Of a stretch of 64,000 bases of DNA, positions 62,019-64,000 are shown one piece after another. The notes under the pieces are model-generated. The model was not told the DNA's origin, searched no databases, and was given only the letters and a program-made list of their open reading frames with translations. The stretch is taken from the NCBI RefSeq assembly GCF_014836445.1, contig NZ_JACSQV010000001.1, positions 117,469 through 181,468 on the forward strand. The letters are read 5' to 3'. The stretch's first letter is position 1, and every line of letters starts with the position of its first letter. Position numbers and translations under genes: made by a program. This DNA is from Cellulomonas avistercoris (GTDB taxonomy: Bacteria > Actinomycetota > Actinomycetes > Actinomycetales > Cellulomonadaceae).

Positions 62019-64000
62019 ATGCGCACCGCCGAGATCCGCCAGCGCTGGCTCGACTACTTCGAGACCCGGGGCCACGCCATCGTGCCGTCCGTGCCCCTGA
62101 TCTCCCCGGACCCGTCGATCCTGTTCACGATCGCCGGCATGGTGCCGTTCATCCCGTACATCCTGGGGACCCAGGAGGCGCCGTGGCCGCGCGTGGCCAA
62201 CGCGCAGAAGTGCATCCGTACCAACGACATCGAGAACGTGGGCCGCACGACGCGCCACGGCACGTTCTTCCAGATGCTCGGCAACTTCTCGTTCGGCGAC
62301 TACTTCAAGCAGGGCGCGATCGAGCTCGCGTGGGGCTTCCTCACCGGCTCGCAGGCCGACGGCGGCCTCGGGCTGGACGGCGACCGCTTCTGGGTGACCA
62401 TCTGGAACGAGGACACCGAGGCGGCCGACGCGCTCGTCCGCGTCGGGGTGAACCCGAAGCACATCGTGCGCCTGACGCGCGAGGAGAACTTCTGGGACAC
62501 GGGCCAGCCCGGCCCCGCGGGCCCGTGCGCCGAGTGGCACTACGACCGCGGCCCCGAGTTCGGCCCCGAGGCCGAGGGCGGGACGGTCGACCCCGGCGGC
62601 GACCGGTACCTCGAGATCTGGAACCTCGTCTTCGACCAGTTCGTGCGCGGCGAGGGGCGGGGCAAGGACTACCCGCTGCTCGGTGAGCTCGAGCGCAAGG
62701 CCATCGACACCGGGGCCGGCCTGGAGCGCATCGCGTACCTGCTGCAGGGCAAGAACAACCTGTACGAGACGGACGAGGTCTTCCCGGTCATCGAGCGCGC
62801 CGCCGAGCTCACGGGGCGTCGCTACGGCGCGGGCGGCGAGGACGACGTGCGGCTGCGCGTCATCGGCGACCACGTCCGCTCCGCCCTCATGCTCATCGGT
62901 GACGGTGTCACGCCGTCCAACGAGGGCCGCGGCTACGTGCTGCGCCGGCTCGTGCGGCGCGCGGTGCGCTCGTTGCGCCTGCTGGGTGTCGAGGAGGCCG
63001 CGCTGCCCCAGCTGCTGCCCATCAGCCGCGACCTCATGAGCGCGTCGTACCCCGAGATCGCGCGCGACTTCGACCGCATCTCCCAGGTGGCGTACGGCGA
63101 GGAGGAGACGTTCCTGCGGACCCTCACCGCCGGCACCTCGATCTTCGAGGGTGCGGTCACCCGTGCGAAGGCCGGTGCCGGCGACGGCGAGGCCGCGCTG
63201 ACCGGCGAGCAGGCGTTCGCGCTGCACGACACCTACGGGTTCCCGATCGACCTCACGCTCGAGATGGCGGCCGAGCACGGCGTCAGCGTCGACGAGCAGG
63301 CGTTCCGCACGCTCATGCAGGCGCAGCGGGACCGTGCGCGCGCCGACGCGCTGGCCAAGAAGACCGGCCACGCCGACACCAGCGCCTACCAGCAGCTCCA
63401 GCAGTCGCTGAGCAGCGAGCACGGCGCCCCCGTGACCTTCGTCGGCTACACCGACACGACCGCGCGCGCCAAGGTCGTCGGGCTGCTCGTCGACGGCGCG
63501 CCCGCCCCGGCGGCCACCGCACCCGCGCACGTGCAGGTCGTGCTCGACGTCACGCCCTTCTACGCCGAGGCCGGCGGCCAGCTCGCCGACACCGGCACGA
63601 TCACGCTCGAGAACGGCGGGATCGTCGAGGTCGACGACGTGCAGGCGCCGGTCAAGGGGCTGTCCGTGCACCACGGCCGCCTCGTCGACGGCACCGTCAC
63701 GCTCGGTGACCAGGGCACCGCGACGATCGACACCGCGCGCCGCCGGGCGATCGCGCGCGCCCACACCGCGACCCACATGGTGCACAAGGCGCTGCGCGAG
63801 GAGCTCGGCGACAGCGCCACGCAGGCGGGCTCGGAGAACGCGCCCAGCCGCCTGCGGTTCGACTTCCGGTCCGGGGCCTCGGTGCCGGCGTCCTCGCTCT
63901 CGCAGATCGAGGGCCGCGTCAACGAGCGGCTGCAGGACGACCTCGAGGTCACGGACCGCACGATGGCCATCGACGAGGCCCGCGCGCTGGGCGCGATGGC
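62019..64000 (+). CDS. alaS: Alanyl-tRNA synthetase, 3' end outside window
   Basis: About 660 of the usual 890 residues are present, and the frame is open to the right edge. The class II core has RVANAQKCIRTNDIENVGRT, FFQMLGNFSFGDYFKQGAIE, and the ENFWDTGQPGPAGPCAEWHY segment. The editing domain shows the metal-site motif ARAHTATHMVHKAL. The C-terminal C-Ala domain is not in the window. It charges tRNA-Ala and removes mischarged serine or glycine. The ATG follows GAGGACGAC. Confidence 0.95.
   Translation, partial: MRTAEIRQRWLDYFETRGHAIVPSVPLISPDPSILFTIAGMVPFIPYILGTQEAPWPRVANAQKCIRTNDIENVGRTTRHGTFFQMLGNFSFGDYFKQGAIELAWGFLTGSQADGGLGLDGDRFWVTIWNEDTEAADALVRVGVNPKHIVRLTREENFWDTGQPGPAGPCAEWHYDRGPEFGPEAEGGTVDPGGDRYLEIWNLVFDQFVRGEGRGKDYPLLGELERKAIDTGAGLERIAYLLQGKNNLYETDEVFPVIERAAELTGRRYGAGGEDDVRLRVIGDHVRSALMLIGDGVTPSNEGRGYVLRRLVRRAVRSLRLLGVEEAALPQLLPISRDLMSASYPEIARDFDRISQVAYGEEETFLRTLTAGTSIFEGAVTRAKAGAGDGEAALTGEQAFALHDTYGFPIDLTLEMAAEHGVSVDEQAFRTLMQAQRDRARADALAKKTGHADTSAYQQLQQSLSSEHGAPVTFVGYTDTTARAKVVGLLVDGAPAPAATAPAHVQVVLDVTPFYAEAGGQLADTGTITLENGGIVEVDDVQAPVKGLSVHHGRLVDGTVTLGDQGTATIDTARRRAIARAHTATHMVHKALREELGDSATQAGSENAPSRLRFDFRSGASVPASSLSQIEGRVNERLQDDLEVTDRTMAIDEARALGAM

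Noticed and set aside
1..64000. CRISPR arrays, insertion sequences, prophage or secondary-metabolite clusters
   Set aside because: No regularly spaced repeats, transposase, integrase, phage structural protein, or large synthase was seen on either strand.

Overview
The window comes from a very GC-rich actinobacterial chromosome. The coding frames have GC-rich third positions, GTG starts are common (one TTG start is seen), ATGA/GTGA gene overlaps are frequent, and many genes appear to be leaderless. From positions 25098 to 64000 the gene order (thrS, HIT, pgsA, acyltransferase, pimA, pdxS, pdxT, yebC, ruvCAB, yajC-secDF, apt, rel, cyclophilin, glyoxalase-like, hisS, radical SAM, aspS, rarA, alaS) follows an order I recall from mycobacteria and Streptomyces. 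An ssgB-like gene beside a Gly-Cys-Val tRNA operon and the general style suggest Micrococcales, perhaps a Cellulomonas relative. The genus is an inference.

Positions 1-5079 form a molybdenum-cofactor island. It holds the start of a lipoprotein gene (possibly molybdate-binding modA), a small HTH-TOBE regulator, moaE, moaD, moaA, moeA, moaC and mogA, then a small cupin gene. Four promoters in this island place a -10 box exactly six bases before the start codon. Two identical 12-bp palindromes lie between the regulator and moaE.

Positions 5373-18853 form a nitrate assimilation island that uses that cofactor. narK imports nitrate. A 1389-residue fusion protein joins a molybdopterin nitrate reductase to a CysJ-like flavin reductase. 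nirB and nirD reduce nitrite to ammonium. A CysG-type enzyme, an HemD-winged-helix protein (NnaR type) and a CbiX-type chelatase can make and control siroheme. A membrane-tethered sulfite-oxidase-family protein lies on the opposite strand between the two halves. The narK and nirB promoters carry the same four-site element in the same geometry.

Positions 18854-22908 are the least conserved stretch. They contain a family 2 glycosyltransferase with a possible nine-codon upstream ORF, a decayed copy of its 3' end, an orphan small membrane protein gene, four tRNA genes (Val-GAC, Cys, Gly on the minus strand; Val-CAC on the plus strand), a class IV aminotransferase and an SsgB-like cell-division regulator.

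Positions 22909-64000 are mostly core genes: NAD synthesis, aminoacyl-tRNA synthetases, phosphatidylinositol mannoside synthesis, PLP synthesis, Holliday-junction processing, Sec accessory proteins, the stringent response and RarA. LexA-type (SOS) boxes precede ruvA and the radical SAM gene. Less common passengers are a shortened AbiEi-like protein, a DUF349 protein with a repetitive acidic N-terminus, a lipase-maturation-factor-like membrane protein, a DUF2809-like protein and an MMPL transporter. No CRISPR array, insertion sequence, prophage or rRNA was seen.
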